Positions 18,523-27,209 of a DNA stretch of 64,000 nt are shown piece after piece. This stretch comes from an uncultured Flavobacteriaceae bacterium (GTDB lineage Bacteria; Bacteroidota; Bacteroidia; Flavobacteriales; Flavobacteriaceae): the NCBI GenBank assembly GCA_947494565.1, contig CANLVG010000010.1, forward strand, positions 1 through 64,000, written 5' to 3'. Position 1 is the first letter of the stretch; each line of letters opens with the position of its first letter. The position numbers and the translations under genes are program-made. The notes under the pieces are model-generated. The model saw nothing but the letters and a program-made list of their open reading frames with translations, was not told where the DNA came from and made no database searches.

Positions 18523-21009
18523 TTGAAGCAACGCATCTATTGCTCCGTATTTTTTCTATGCTTTTTTTACGTGGCCAATGGAAAAAATAAAAGTCACCTT
18601 CCATCACTGGAACCATTCTCCTCGGAAGTAACCAGCCATGAGCCTGATTACCTTAGGATTCTTCAACAAAACCAGGCAAAATATACCATCAGCGGGTATA
18701 TCAAGGAAAGCGGTAGCGGCGAAAACCTGTTAGGTGTTTCCATTTATGTTCCTGAATTAAAACTTGGAACCGTTTCCAATGATTACGGGTTCTTTTCCTT
18801 GACTCTACCTGAAGGACAGCATGAATTGCTTATTTCTTATATCGGCTTTGCCACCGAAAAACGACAAATAGACCTCACTGCGGATATCACCTGGGAAGTT
18901 GATTTGAGGCCGGCTACGGAATCCTTGGAAGAAGTAGTGGTCACTGCAGACGAAAAAGTAAAGGAAAGCAAAGTGACACAAATGAGTTCGATGCGTCTCA
19001 ATCCGTTAGACGTGCAGGATATTCCTGCCTTATTAGGAGAAAAGGACGTTTTGAAATCGTTACAGTTATTACCGGGCATTCAAGGAGGTTCAGAAGGTAG
19101 CTCCGGATTTTTTGTTCGTGGAGGTACTCCCGATCAAAATCTGATCATTCTGGATGATGCCGTGGTGTATAACTCCAATCATCTCTTCGGTTTCTTTTCC
19201 GTGTTTAATGGAGATGCCATTAAATCAGTAGAAGCCTTTAAAGGAGGATTCCCCGCCCGTTTTGGTGGTCGATTATCCTCTGTCATCAAAATCGATATGA
19301 AGGATGGTAACAAAGAAAAGATTTCCGGCAAGTTCAATATTGGTTTGATTTCCTCATCAGTATTACTCGAAGGCCCGATCAACAAAGGCAAAACTTCATT
19401 TATCGTTAGCGGACGACGCACCTATGCCGATGTGCTCGCCCAACCCTTTATTCGAAACGAAACCGATGGTGAAGGTACCGGTGGGTACTACTTTGCCGAC
19501 CTCAATTTTAAGATACACCATATCTTTAGTTCAAAAGACAAACTTTACTGGAGTAATTATTATGGACGGGACAAATTCTATGCGAACTACGATGATGAGT
19601 TTTCGAAAGGGCAAAATAAATTGGGCTGGGGCAACATCACCTCAACTCTTAGATGGAACCATCAATTCGGCAGTAAACTTTTCGCAAATACATCGGCCAT
19701 TTTCAGCAACTATGAATTCAAGGTCAATTCAGAGGAAGAATCCAAATCAGAATTCGATGGCAATGATTACACCTTCAGTACCAGTTCGGGCATCAACGAC
19801 TACACCTTAAAAACCGATTTCGACTACTACCCGAACAATAAGCATAGCATACGCTTCGGAGCCATGGCCACAAGTCATAACTTTACTCCGCAACGGGTCT
19901 TGATCAAAGAGTTCAATAATGATGTAGATACCGAACAAGAACTCAAGTCCTTAGAAAGTGCGGTTTATGTTGAAGACGATTGGAGGGTAACCGACAAACT
20001 GAGTTTATCCCCAGGATTGCGATTCAGCGCATTCAATTATGAGAAAAAGAACTATTTCAATTTCGAACCTCGTTTGGCACTTTCCTATAATATAAAACCG
20101 GACCTGGCTCTTAAAGCGTCTTACTCTCAAATGAACCAGTACATCCATTTATTGTCAAGTTCCGGAATAGGCCTACCCACCGATTTATGGGTGTCATCTA
20201 CCGATGTCGTACGTCCACAAAGATCTGAACAATTTGCCATCGGTATTGCAAAAGACTTTTTAGATAAGGATTACTCGTTGACCGTAGAAGGGTACTATAA
20301 AAAAATGGACGACGTTATCGCATACAAGGAAGGGGCCTCCTTTTTAGCAATCGATGACCTGGAATCCGGGGAAACTACCAACTGGGAAGAGAACATTACT
20401 TCAGGCCAAGGGTGGGCCTATGGTGCCGAAGTACTGTTCAGAAAACAATCAGGCCCCTTAACAGGGTGGTTAGGTTATACCCTATCTTGGTCTGAACGTC
20501 AATTCGACGAATTGAATTTAGGCCAAAAGTTTTTTGACCGCTACGATCGAAGACATGATATTTCCGTCGTCGGCATTTATAAGCCCCACGAACGAATAAC
20601 CTGGTCTGCCACCTGGGTGCTCTCAACGGGAAACAATTACACCTTACCTAATTTGCAACGGTTGAGTAACCAAGGAAATCTACCGGTCGGTAATCCCAGT
20701 AATTTTTTTGGTGGGTTTGGCTCCACTGAAGATTTCAGCACGGGCCGCAACAACTTTAGGGGAGAGACCAGCCATCGGCTAGATCTGGGCGTACAGTTTC
20801 ATAAAAAGTTACGAAAGAACCGAGAACGCACCTGGGGCATCTCGATATACAACACCTATGCCCGTCAGAACCCTTTTATCTATTGGGTCGATGAAAAGTT
20901 CGACGATAAAGGCGATGACGACTTTACCAACGATACAAGGGAAAAAGAGCTGACCCGCATATCGGTACTCATGCTCATCCCATCATTCAATTACACCTTT
21001 AAATTTTAA
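18523..21009 (+). CDS. TonB-dependent receptor with carboxypeptidase-like regulatory domain
   Basis: An outer-membrane active transporter of 828 residues. After the signal peptide, residues about 53-130 form a CarboxypepD_reg-like beta-sandwich (YTISGYIKESGSGENLLGVS). A TonB-box-like LEEVVVTAD precedes the plug domain (LLPGIQGGSEGSSGFFVRGGTPDQN), and a long C-terminal barrel ends in SFNYTFKF. Unlike the SusC protein at 51787 it belongs to the group paired with DUF4249 lipoproteins, and the DUF4249 gene follows after 4 bp. The ligand is unknown; no enzyme or degradation gene is adjacent. Confidence 0.93.
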   Translation: MKQRIYCSVFFLCFFYVANGKNKSHLPSLEPFSSEVTSHEPDYLRILQQNQAKYTISGYIKESGSGENLLGVSIYVPELKLGTVSNDYGFFSLTLPEGQHELLISYIGFATEKRQIDLTADITWEVDLRPATESLEEVVVTADEKVKESKVTQMSSMRLNPLDVQDIPALLGEKDVLKSLQLLPGIQGGSEGSSGFFVRGGTPDQNLIILDDAVVYNSNHLFGFFSVFNGDAIKSVEAFKGGFPARFGGRLSSVIKIDMKDGNKEKISGKFNIGLISSSVLLEGPINKGKTSFIVSGRRTYADVLAQPFIRNETDGEGTGGYYFADLNFKIHHIFSSKDKLYWSNYYGRDKFYANYDDEFSKGQNKLGWGNITSTLRWNHQFGSKLFANTSAIFSNYEFKVNSEEESKSEFDGNDYTFSTSSGINDYTLKTDFDYYPNNKHSIRFGAMATSHNFTPQRVLIKEFNNDVDTEQELKSLESAVYVEDDWRVTDKLSLSPGLRFSAFNYEKKNYFNFEPRLALSYNIKPDLALKASYSQMNQYIHLLSSSGIGLPTDLWVSSTDVVRPQRSEQFAIGIAKDFLDKDYSLTVEGYYKKMDDVIAYKEGASFLAIDDLESGETTNWEENITSGQGWAYGAEVLFRKQSGPLTGWLGYTLSWSERQFDELNLGQKFFDRYDRRHDISVVGIYKPHERITWSATWVLSTGNNYTLPNLQRLSNQGNLPVGNPSNFFGGFGSTEDFSTGRNNFRGETSHRLDLGVQFHKKLRKNRERTWGISIYNTYARQNPFIYWVDEKFDDKGDDDFTNDTREKELTRISVLMLIPSFNYTFKF

Positions 21010-21013
21010 AACT

Positions 21014-21889
21014 ATGCGAACGATATACTTATCCGTTTTGGCCTCCGCTACGTTGCTTATCGCTTGTGAAAAAACCGTTGATGCCGACAAGCTCCTAGAT
21101 ACCGAAGAAAAGGTGTCGATTACGAGTTACATTTCCCCTATTGACACCATACTGCGTGTTAAGGTATCAAAGGCGCTTCCCGCAATTGGCACTGTCTTGA
21201 GCAACAACGATGAGGAGGCGAACAACGAACTGTTTTTGATTAAGGATGCCGTAGTAAGTATTACGGACTCCGAGGGTAATACGGCGGATTTCAGCTATTC
21301 GGAACAAGAGGAAACCTATATCTCCGATGCCACGAACCTCCCTATTTTAGAAGGCAGACAATATGTTTTGAATGTAGTTGCCAACGGAAAAACCTTTAGC
21401 GCCACCTGCACTATTCCGAAACGTGCTCCGGAGATAGTGGAAATTATACGCATATTCAACAATGATTTTGGAGGTGTAATCGCCGAAATAGATATTACCT
21501 TTGAGGATATTCTGGGAGAGCGTAATTTTTATATTCTAGGTGGATTTACGCAAGAAACTTTCGATGCGAATACCTTCGAGTCTCCATTATTCTTTGAATC
21601 AGATGGCCTATTGTCCGATAGTGTAGAAGACGGAATTACCTTAGGTGAAACCACTCGAATCTACCTTGGGGAGCAAGGGGATACACAACCCCAAGAAGTT
21701 ACTTTACAGGTAGCCCATATCGACGAAATCGTTTACCAAAACATTCAAGCGTCAAATTTGAACCGTGATAATGACGGCAACCCTTTTATCGAATACAGCA
21801 TCGCTCCGAATAACATTCGGGGAGAAAGCGGCGTAGGTATTTTTGCAGGGTATCAGGTATCGGAAAAAACAATTGTTGTTGAGCAGTGA
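21014..21889 (+). CDS. DUF4249 family lipoprotein
   Basis: The protein (291 residues) has a lipoprotein signal with the lipobox Cys in TLLIACEKTVDAD and the DUF4249 pattern TEEKVSITSYISPIDTILRVKVSKALP, followed by a beta-rich body (KDAVVSITDSEGNTADF). DUF4249 proteins are almost always coded next to a TonB-dependent receptor, as here, and are thought to act at the cell surface as its partner, much as SusD does for SusC. A strong terminator follows 24 bp after the stop. Confidence 0.92.
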   Translation: MRTIYLSVLASATLLIACEKTVDADKLLDTEEKVSITSYISPIDTILRVKVSKALPAIGTVLSNNDEEANNELFLIKDAVVSITDSEGNTADFSYSEQEETYISDATNLPILEGRQYVLNVVANGKTFSATCTIPKRAPEIVEIIRIFNNDFGGVIAEIDITFEDILGERNFYILGGFTQETFDANTFESPLFFESDGLLSDSVEDGITLGETTRIYLGEQGDTQPQEVTLQVAHIDEIVYQNIQASNLNRDNDGNPFIEYSIAPNNIRGESGVGIFAGYQVSEKTIVVEQ

Positions 21890-21913
21890 TGGGGATATGG
21901 AATGAAAAAAAAC

Positions 21914-21943
21914 AAAGCTCGGAGTAAGTACTCCGAGCTTTTT
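21914..21943 (+). terminator. Terminator after the TonB/DUF4249 pair
   Basis: AAAGCTCGGAG and CTCCGAGCTTT form an 11-bp perfect stem with a six-base loop and run into TTTTT. Flanking A and T runs on both sides could let it work in both directions. Confidence 0.93.
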
Positions 21944-22103
21944 GTTTCATCCCCGAACCACCAGGGAAAACCAACCAAACTTTTTTAACTAACTTTCTTT
22001 TTCAAAGTCACTATATAAGACGTCATTAAAAATGACTCCTTACAAAAAAGTATAGTTTTTTTCACTGTACGATAGCTATCCATGCTTCAAGGGCAATAAA
22101 AGT

Positions 22104-22131
22104 AAAAGTCCGGGAACCACCCCGGACTTTT
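22104..22131 (+). terminator. Second terminator hairpin in the 911-bp intergenic region
   Basis: AAAAGTCCGGG pairs perfectly with CCCGGACTTTT around a six-base loop. It is 160 bp past the first terminator with no ORF between them, so it may end a separate short transcript. Confidence 0.8.
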
Positions 22132-22497
22132 CATCAAAATCAAAAAACCAACCTAAACACATAAACTTATTAGAATCATTCAACGTCTTTCAAAGCTAAT
22201 TCGATGGGGACGCTGAAATCAAATCTTTTTTCATAGCAATTTGTATATGAAACAATGGTGCATCTAAAAACCCTACCCTATTCGTCATTTTTTTGAAAAA
22301 AAAGTTGAATATAAATAGTAGCAGCAGAACATCAACACTCCCTTACATCCTGTTTTTTAAGCACTTAGACGGAAAAATGGATTCTCACATAAATTCAAAA
22401 AATATCGATAAACGACAGCACTAAGGTTGCTGGTAGAGTTTTTCGACGGCTTATCGAACTTCTGACACCGTTATCTTACCCTTTATAGGGCAATGGC

Positions 22498-22505
22498 TAC
22501 TTTTG
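22498..22505 (+). promoter_or_regulatory. -7 promoter element ahead of the 39-codon ORF
   Basis: TACTTTTG matches TAnnTTTG at all fixed positions. A TTA (22476-22478) lies 19 bp upstream where TTG is expected. The start codon at 22532 is 26 bp downstream, the usual distance in flavobacteria. Confidence 0.45.
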
Positions 22506-22531
22506 ACCTACAACCCAAATCAATACAAACC

Positions 22532-22651
22532 ATGAAAAATATTGAATTCGAAGAATCTTCAACACCACATTTCAGCGGAAACACCTTCAGTGGTGACCTC
22601 TTACACCTTTTTAGAACAGAGTCAATCAGTATCGCTACTGATGACAACTGA
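22532..22651 (+). CDS. Small protein of 39 residues, unknown function
   Basis: The ATG at 22532 opens a 39-codon frame that begins MKNIEFEESSTPHFSG and ends in SIATDDN. A perfect -7 element lies just upstream, which supports expression. The peptide is acidic and Ser/Thr-rich with no signal peptide or transmembrane segment, and contains a doubled motif FSGNTFSGDLLHL. A related frame appears 87 bp (29 codons) downstream. I do not recognise a family. The next gene (22801) encodes a secreted surface protein and there is no obvious modification or export enzyme beside it, so a ribosomal or precursor-peptide role would be speculation. Confidence 0.4.
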   Translation: MKNIEFEESSTPHFSGNTFSGDLLHLFRTESISIATDDN

Positions 22652-22740
22652 TCATAAATCCGCAAGAACGCTTTCAGCGGTGACTTCTTACATCTCTTAA
22701 AACAGGATCGCTCAGTATAACTACTGATAATAATCGATTC
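22582..22740 (+). repeat. Imperfect tandem duplication (87-bp period) including a decayed copy of the small ORF
   Basis: The segment from about 22582 (ACACCTTCAG...) recurs from about 22669 (ACGCTTTCAG...) with long matching stretches through GGTGAC, TCTTACA and CTACTGAT. The second copy keeps the same reading frame and encodes NAFSGDFLHLL before a stop, but it lacks a start codon and follows two in-frame stops (TGA, TAA). It looks like a degenerate duplicate of the small gene at 22532. Confidence 0.6.
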
Positions 22741-22800
22741 TGAAGAGGTATGTCTTTTTTTATCAAACTTTAAATAACAAATACCAAAAACCCAACCAAT

Positions 22801-25326
22801 ATGAATAAAAATCTACACTACCATTCGAACATTAACATTGAAACAACCCGAGTAAAAGGCTATCTATTGGCCTTCTTATTACTCCTTATGGGGCCGGCAG
22901 GTACTTTATTGGTTGCGCAACAAACAAATTGCGATTTAACCGTTGATATAGATGTAATTCAAAATAATTGTCAAGGCGAAGCGCTCTTGACGACAGACGT
23001 TTACGGCGGAAACACTTGTCAAGAAGTTATTTCATCATATAAAATAAAGGACGCCAGCACAGAAGGCAAGTCCTGTTTTCCCACTTGGGGGACCGGAGTC
23101 ATCTTTCAAAAAGGTGGCGATTGCAAAGGTTTACATAATATCTGGAGAGCTGGAACGGATTTAATGCTACAGGAATTCTCCAATAATACGGCAAAAATCT
23201 CTGGGTCCGTGATTGACCCAAATGGTGTTGTCGGTACTGTTAACATTAAACTTTATGACAAAGCCAACAATGGTAACACTTGGCAAGACCATTGCTATCA
23301 AGTTGGAATCGCCGCGGACCCAAGAACCTTTTATAAGTCCTTCAGCGGTACCATTACGGCCAATGGACGGACAATGACCGTTGAATTGAAGGATATTAAG
23401 CAACACTATATTTTGGCTGATGGCGCAGGTTTTCAACAAGGTCAGTACGGAATAGGTGCTTGGACCGGAGGTACATTCGGGGAATGTACAGAATGGTTCG
23501 GTACGCTAGAACCCATGAACACAGGCCCTAGTAGGCAAGATTTGACCTATTTGTGGTCAACCGGTGAAACTACTCCCTCTATTACTGTAACACAATCCGG
23601 CAATTACACTGTGACAGTAAAGGGTTGTGATAACTGCACAGATATGCGTTCGGTTTACGTGGATATCCATACGGTAACCGCTGAGGTCGGAGAAGATAAG
23701 AACATTTGCAGAGGAGACTCAACTACCCTGACGGTAACGGGAGAAGGAACCTACTTATGGTCAACGGGCGAAACCAAGCAGACCATCGAGGTGGCCCCTG
23801 AAGTGGATACCACTTATAGCGTGACCGTGACAAACGGATCCTGTGAAGCTACTGAAGAAGTGACAGTTACAGTTGAAAATAAAATTGTTATCGGCGACTA
23901 TGTTTGGTTGGATAAAAATCAAAACGGACTCCAAGACGATGGTTCGGCTGGAGTCAATAACATTACAGTGGAGCTATATCAATGTGGCGGTGACCTAGTT
24001 GACATGACCACTTCTGCGGATGATAGCGATGGCAAAGCTGGATACTATCAGTTTGAAGTTTGTTCGAATTCAGGAGACTATTATATAGTTTTCGGGGCGG
24101 AGCCTGAAAAGTTCGAATTCACATCAGCCCTTGCAGGAGATAGTTCATTAGATTCGAATGCGGAAGAAGATGGAAAAACGAACTGTTTCAACATTTCGGA
24201 AGAAAATGACCTTACAATAGATGCGGGCTTGCGATTGAAAGAGGTTTGTAGCATCACCGTTGATGCTGGAAAATCTCGCCCAATTTGTAGAAACTCAGGC
24301 CAAGTTATCGAGTTAACAGCAACCATTCAAGATGAGTCCGATGCTTGTGAAGGTGGGTGTGTTTATCCTATTCTTGAACAAGAACGCTGTTACGGACCTA
24401 CGGGCAGCTTCGAAATTTGGTTGACTTCAATAGGAAGAACCTCCGCAAAATTCAGTGCTTCTGAACAGCGCTTTGAACGACTGGCCAACGGAGATGCCAG
24501 ATATACGGCTCAGGCAACCAATGGTGTGGACAAGATCGATGTAGATGTGACTTTTTCAGGATATACTAAGACACCCACTTTAGGTAGCCCTAAATTAAAC
24601 GATTGTCAAGATTATGATGCATCGGATTGGGAATATTGGACCGATTGGAACGGTACCATTACTTCTGAAAACCATGGTGTCTACAAGGTTTCTATGTTGG
24701 GAGCACCATTTCAAATGGGCGTAGGTGCAGATGTAGTACGATCAGGATTCGGAGCGTCTGGCTGGTTCTCGACCGAGGGTGGTGATGGCTATTATTCCAA
24801 TGGTGATATCAATATTACCTTGGCCGAATGTCAGGAAAACGGTGTGGAATACAGGTGGACAACTCGAGATGGCAATATTATAAGTGACCCATATAAGAAA
24901 ACCATCAGTGTTGACCAACCCGGTACCTACGTTTTTGAAGCAATGAACTGCATGGACTGCTTTGCCGAGGATAAAATCGTAGTTGGGGAAGTTAACTGCA
25001 ATAAAACCCCTGTGAACGATAACCCAACTAAAATTTCAAAGGTATATCCGATTCCAGTAGCTTCTGGAGATGCCTTGACCCTTGAATTTGGAACAATTAC
25101 ACCAAAATTGGCTGGTAAGAAGTCGCTTGGACCTCAGTTAAAAGAGGATGTAAAAGTGGTCGTTTACGATATCAATGGAAGGATGGTTAGTGTACCTAGA
25201 TCCTTCAAAATGATTGACGGAAAGGCGACAATTCATCTGGATATCAACAATATTCCAAGTGGTAAATACATTGTCAAGGCCCAAGGTCACTACTGGGCAG
25301 AAAGCAAACATTTCTTGGTCAATTAA
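22801..25326 (+). CDS. Secreted surface protein with SdrD B-like domain and T9SS sorting domain
   Basis: The 841-residue protein has a long signal region (hydrophobic YLLAFLLLLMGPAGTLLVAQ, residues 21-40). Two beta-rich Trp/Cys domains (about 50-240 and 520-690) resemble each other. Between them lie two WSTGE-type Ig-like repeats (about 243-290 and 296-357) and an SdrD B-like module beginning IGDYVWLDKNQNGLQDDG. The C-terminus is a type-A T9SS sorting domain (VYPIPVASGDALTLEF ... IPSGKYIVKAQG). The protein should be exported through the type IX system and attached to the surface or released. Binding of carbohydrate or other ligands is likely from the modular layout but not shown. It is a single gene followed by a terminator. 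Confidence 0.85.
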   Translation: MNKNLHYHSNINIETTRVKGYLLAFLLLLMGPAGTLLVAQQTNCDLTVDIDVIQNNCQGEALLTTDVYGGNTCQEVISSYKIKDASTEGKSCFPTWGTGVIFQKGGDCKGLHNIWRAGTDLMLQEFSNNTAKISGSVIDPNGVVGTVNIKLYDKANNGNTWQDHCYQVGIAADPRTFYKSFSGTITANGRTMTVELKDIKQHYILADGAGFQQGQYGIGAWTGGTFGECTEWFGTLEPMNTGPSRQDLTYLWSTGETTPSITVTQSGNYTVTVKGCDNCTDMRSVYVDIHTVTAEVGEDKNICRGDSTTLTVTGEGTYLWSTGETKQTIEVAPEVDTTYSVTVTNGSCEATEEVTVTVENKIVIGDYVWLDKNQNGLQDDGSAGVNNITVELYQCGGDLVDMTTSADDSDGKAGYYQFEVCSNSGDYYIVFGAEPEKFEFTSALAGDSSLDSNAEEDGKTNCFNISEENDLTIDAGLRLKEVCSITVDAGKSRPICRNSGQVIELTATIQDESDACEGGCVYPILEQERCYGPTGSFEIWLTSIGRTSAKFSASEQRFERLANGDARYTAQATNGVDKIDVDVTFSGYTKTPTLGSPKLNDCQDYDASDWEYWTDWNGTITSENHGVYKVSMLGAPFQMGVGADVVRSGFGASGWFSTEGGDGYYSNGDINITLAECQENGVEYRWTTRDGNIISDPYKKTISVDQPGTYVFEAMNCMDCFAEDKIVVGEVNCNKTPVNDNPTKISKVYPIPVASGDALTLEFGTITPKLAGKKSLGPQLKEDVKVVVYDINGRMVSVPRSFKMIDGKATIHLDINNIPSGKYIVKAQGHYWAESKHFLVN

Positions 25327-25347
25327 CCAAACCATTGACCAATACCC

Positions 25348-25385
25348 GAAAGGCTACAATTGTAATGATTGTGGCCTTTCTTATT
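25348..25385 (+). terminator. Terminator between the surface protein and bshC
   Basis: GAAAGGCTACAAT pairs with ATTGTGGCCTTTC (one G-U pair) around a short loop and is followed by TTATT. It lies between convergent genes and may serve both. Confidence 0.7.
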
Positions 25386-25448
25386 ATGGCACGTTATATC
25401 CAAACAGTGTTTAAAAAGGAAATGCCTTTGCTTAAAACCTAAGGAATT

Positions 25449-27050
25449 CTAATAACTCAGAACACTGAATTCCAAATGTAAGGGATCTAAAGCATCCAAT
25501 AATTCAGGAATAAGCGCTGCTCCACGTTCCAAATACAATTCAGAGAAATTTTGGTTACGTTCTTGTAAGGACTGCCCAGGAAACAACTCATTTTGAATTT
25601 CCGTCATTCGGTTCACGTGGTCCCTCAGTTTATGTTTCTGTGCTCTCAGCAAACGCTTCTCAAGGCGATCAAGCCCCTTTTTCTGTTTCACCTCCTGTGC
25701 CTTCACAGCACCAATAAAAGAGGCATCGGTCTGTTCTGCCAAGTCGTAAAGGAATTTGAACTGATCTTCCAAAAGCTTTTTCTGTGGCGAGAAGTCTATA
25801 TCGATATTTGATATTTCGCGTATTTTCCTATTGATGAAGTTATTTTGTTTTAGAAAAAGGTCTTCAACCTTCAATTCGAGCCTTTTTAATTTATCACACT
25901 GTTTCTTGGTAATAACCAATGCCGAATTACGGAGCAATAAGATCGGAAAGGCAACCTCCATCGCTTCGAACATAGCTTTCAACTCAAGCCAGTAAGCGAT
26001 TTCACCGCCTCCTCCAATGTAACACAAATTGGGTAAGATCACTTCTTGATAGAGGGGTCGGGCGATAACATTCGGGGAAAAGCGCTCCGGATGTTCGTCG
26101 AGCTCCAGTAATAACTCCGATTTGCTCCACGAAACTGCCGTATCGTTCACATGGTATCGCTCGTCTTTTTCGATGATGCGTTCACGGACACCTTCCGACA
26201 AATAAAAATAATTGATTTCGCGTGGGTTTACCTGTATTCCATAGGCATCCGATACCCCCTTCAAGGTGGCTATCGTCTCGTTGACTTTGGTAAATGGAAG
26301 CGTTTCAAAAATATCCTTTTTAGCATAAGGTATCAAAAGGCGTTTCAGGTCAACATCATCACCATCAACAATGACAAGGCCATAATCACCAAATAAGGCA
26401 TTTGCCAGATACCTTGTGGCATCGGTCAGGTTCGTATGATCAACATAAGCCTTTACAAACAGTTCTTTAAGCGCAGTTGCATTTCGGCTAGTCCCCAACT
26501 CGGTGGCAAAGGTATTGTAGACTTCGGCCAACCCCTCAGTAGATAAATGGCCTACTGCCCCAGAGGCTTCTTTGTTCAATTGTATTTTTCTACCGGCGTA
26601 ATTAAAGTAATTGATTTCATCGAAATCATGGTCTTCGGTGGCCATCCAGTACACCGGAACAAAGTTATACCTCGGATATTCCTTTTTCAGTTGTTTCGCC
26701 AAATTGATGGTCGAGACTATTTTATATAAAAAATATAGCGGTCCCGTAAAAAGGTTTAACTGATGCCCTGTCGTTACCGTGAAGGTAATAGGTTCCTTTA
26801 ACTGCTTGATATGATTTTGGGTCTGTTTGGTAATGGCAAACCCTTCGTACTGCTGGTTCAGGGATTGATACAGTATATCTCGGTTCGCTTGTTGAAACTG
26901 TTGCGCTTTCTCCTCTATTTGTCCTTGAAAACCCTTCTTATCCGGGAATCGATTGAAAAAAGGTCTCAGCTCCTCTTTGTTATCCAAATAATCGCAAATT
27001 AATTGAGAAAAATAACCGGTTTTCTTAAAGGGCAAACAGTCAACATCCAT
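25449..27050 (-). CDS. bshC: Bacillithiol biosynthesis cysteine-adding enzyme BshC
   Basis: BshC adds cysteine to glucosaminyl-malate, the last step in making bacillithiol, the main low-molecular-weight thiol of Bacillota and many Bacteroidota. The 533-residue length and conserved segments fit: the substrate-site TTGHQLNLFTGPLYFLYKI near residue 95, the Rossmann-like core with VPVYWMATEDHDFDEINYF, and LPNLCYIGGGGEIAYWLELK, followed by a C-terminal coiled coil. It is a single gene, divergent from the M14 peptidase at 27210. No other bsh gene is in the window, as is usual because the pathway genes are scattered. Confidence 0.95.
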   Translation of the reverse strand: MDVDCLPFKKTGYFSQLICDYLDNKEELRPFFNRFPDKKGFQGQIEEKAQQFQQANRDILYQSLNQQYEGFAITKQTQNHIKQLKEPITFTVTTGHQLNLFTGPLYFLYKIVSTINLAKQLKKEYPRYNFVPVYWMATEDHDFDEINYFNYAGRKIQLNKEASGAVGHLSTEGLAEVYNTFATELGTSRNATALKELFVKAYVDHTNLTDATRYLANALFGDYGLVIVDGDDVDLKRLLIPYAKKDIFETLPFTKVNETIATLKGVSDAYGIQVNPREINYFYLSEGVRERIIEKDERYHVNDTAVSWSKSELLLELDEHPERFSPNVIARPLYQEVILPNLCYIGGGGEIAYWLELKAMFEAMEVAFPILLLRNSALVITKKQCDKLKRLELKVEDLFLKQNNFINRKIREISNIDIDFSPQKKLLEDQFKFLYDLAEQTDASFIGAVKAQEVKQKKGLDRLEKRLLRAQKHKLRDHVNRMTEIQNELFPGQSLQERNQNFSELYLERGAALIPELLDALDPLHLEFSVLSY

Positions 27051-27176
27051 AGTGAAAAATAAAATCCCGTAAATATAAAAATACTGGGTTTTAGACGTAT
27101 TAAAAATAAGTTAATTACTTCATCTTAAAAATTGTGCAGAACAAAGATTATTCTTAGAATTCTCAGTAGTAATCGT

Positions 27177-27184
27177 TAGATTTG
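27177..27184 (+). promoter_or_regulatory. -7 promoter element of the M14 peptidase gene
   Basis: TAGATTTG matches TAnnTTTG completely, with TTA (27154-27156) 20 bp upstream as a weak -33 element. The ATG is 26 bp downstream. Confidence 0.5.
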
Positions 27185-27209
27185 AGATTACGCCAAAATG
27201 AAACGCTAG

